This document shows, one piece after another, positions 63,615-64,000 of a stretch of DNA of 64,000 bases. How positions within the stretch are numbered: the stretch's first letter is position 1; every line of letters begins with the position of its first letter. The position numbers were made by a program, and so were the translations under genes. Below the pieces are notes generated by a model. It was not told where the DNA came from. It ran no database searches and saw only the letters and a program-made list of their open reading frames with translations. This stretch comes from Cribrihabitans marinus (lineage in GTDB: Bacteria > Pseudomonadota > Alphaproteobacteria > Rhodobacterales > Rhodobacteraceae). The stretch lies in contig NZ_FNYD01000004.1 of NCBI RefSeq assembly GCF_900109035.1, positions 62,001 through 126,000 of the forward strand. The letters are read 5' to 3'.

Positions 63615-64000
63615 ATGAATTTCCCCGAGCGGTTCTCGAACCTACCGGACTATACGTTTTCGCGCCTGCGCGCCCTGCTCGACCCGCTCGAGCCGGGGGG
63701 TGAGGTTGTGGACATGTCCATCGGGGAACCCAAACATGATTTTCCCCCCTGGGTCGCGGACGTGATCGCCGCGAATGCCGCGGGGTTCCGGGGCTATCCG
63801 CCGAACAACGGAACACCCGAACTGCTGGGCGCCGTCACCGCCTGGATCGGCCGGCGCCATGGGGTCGACATGGACCCGGACCGGAACGTGATGGCCCTGA
63901 ACGGCACGCGCGAGGGGCTTTACAACGCCGCGATGGCGCTGTGCCCCGAGACCAAGGGCGGCGGGCGACCCGTCGTTCTGTGCCCGAACCCGTTCTATCA
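63615..64000 (+). CDS. Class I/II aminotransferase, N-terminal part (DapC-like, cut by window edge)
   Basis: About 128 residues are visible from the ATG at 63615. The N-terminal helix (NFPERFSNLPDYTFSRLRAL) and the DMSIGEPKHDFPPWV and GYPPNNGTPELLGAVTAW segments match fold-type I aminotransferases. They are closest, by eye, to N-succinyldiaminopimelate aminotransferases (DapC). The PLP lysine lies beyond the window. Location near lysine-pathway dapB is not close (about 39 kb), so the name is a likely but unconfirmed subfamily call. Confidence 0.8.
   Translation, partial: MNFPERFSNLPDYTFSRLRALLDPLEPGGEVVDMSIGEPKHDFPPWVADVIAANAAGFRGYPPNNGTPELLGAVTAWIGRRHGVDMDPDRNVMALNGTREGLYNAAMALCPETKGGGRPVVLCPNPFY

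Overview
The window is about 64 kb of GC-rich, gene-dense bacterial chromosome. Gene content and order point to an alphaproteobacterium of the order Rhodobacterales, most likely a marine Roseobacter-group organism. The pointers are a CenR-type response regulator, DUF3035 and DUF3576 lipoproteins, a bacterial two-domain ALDH16 beside deoC, a TroA-type metal transporter, a TmpA/TmpB phosphonate pair, and a MutL carrying the endonuclease motif of MutH-less bacteria. I saw no rRNA, tRNA, CRISPR array, insertion sequence or prophage. No gap between genes exceeds about 290 bases. Species-level assignment is inference.

Layout, left to right. 1-2495: rmuC (cut by the window edge) and mutL. 2784-6680: a four-gene Mn/Zn/Fe ABC importer, with a promoter and paired palindromic operators in front of it. 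6879-10250: deoC and a two-domain aldehyde dehydrogenase, which together suggest deoxyribose-5-phosphate catabolism with acetaldehyde oxidation. 10275-19355: a long leftward block containing rsmB, a heparinase-like gene, purH, lspA, a DUF3035 lipoprotein, a catalytic plus inactive M16 peptidase pair, and a lipocalin-like gene. A small SdhAF4-type gene diverges from rsmB. 19917-23668: a small secreted protein, a LysR regulator, and the divergent, translationally coupled operon tmpA-tmpB-(AllA-like cupin). This operon is predicted to cleave trimethylaminoethylphosphonate to glycine betaine and phosphate.

23678-31185: dapB, then rightward rbfA, a phosphodiester-glycosidase-like gene, truB, a DUF1643 gene, an RTX-repeat protein, rpsO and pnp. 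31264-39979: a six-gene leftward surface-glycan island (manC, two GT4 glycosyltransferases, an MsbA-like exporter, two methyltransferases). Its distal half is clearly lower in GC than its surroundings. 40222-50461: housekeeping and accessory metabolism (1-Cys peroxiredoxin, aldehyde dehydrogenase, pseudouridine synthase, NTF2-like and SGNH proteins, RarD, HNH, MscS, a flavoprotein, a GST), then the leftward set leuS-lptE-holA. 53091-64000: a DUF3576 lipoprotein, an outer-membrane porin, a YggS protein, an L,D-transpeptidase, ribA, cenR, xth, a thioredoxin-TPR gene, a Lon-N-domain gene, a Trm112-like gene, a UbiH-type monooxygenase, an amidase, and the 5' end of a DapC-type aminotransferase.

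The most notable non-coding signal lies between cenR and xth. An FNR/FnrL-type box is placed exactly as in class II FNR promoters ahead of a -10-like element, followed about 46 bases after the predicted start by a strong intrinsic terminator. Together they predict a roughly 75-nt oxygen-responsive small RNA with an exposed CCUCCC segment. All calls come from reading the sequence and from family knowledge; no searches were run.
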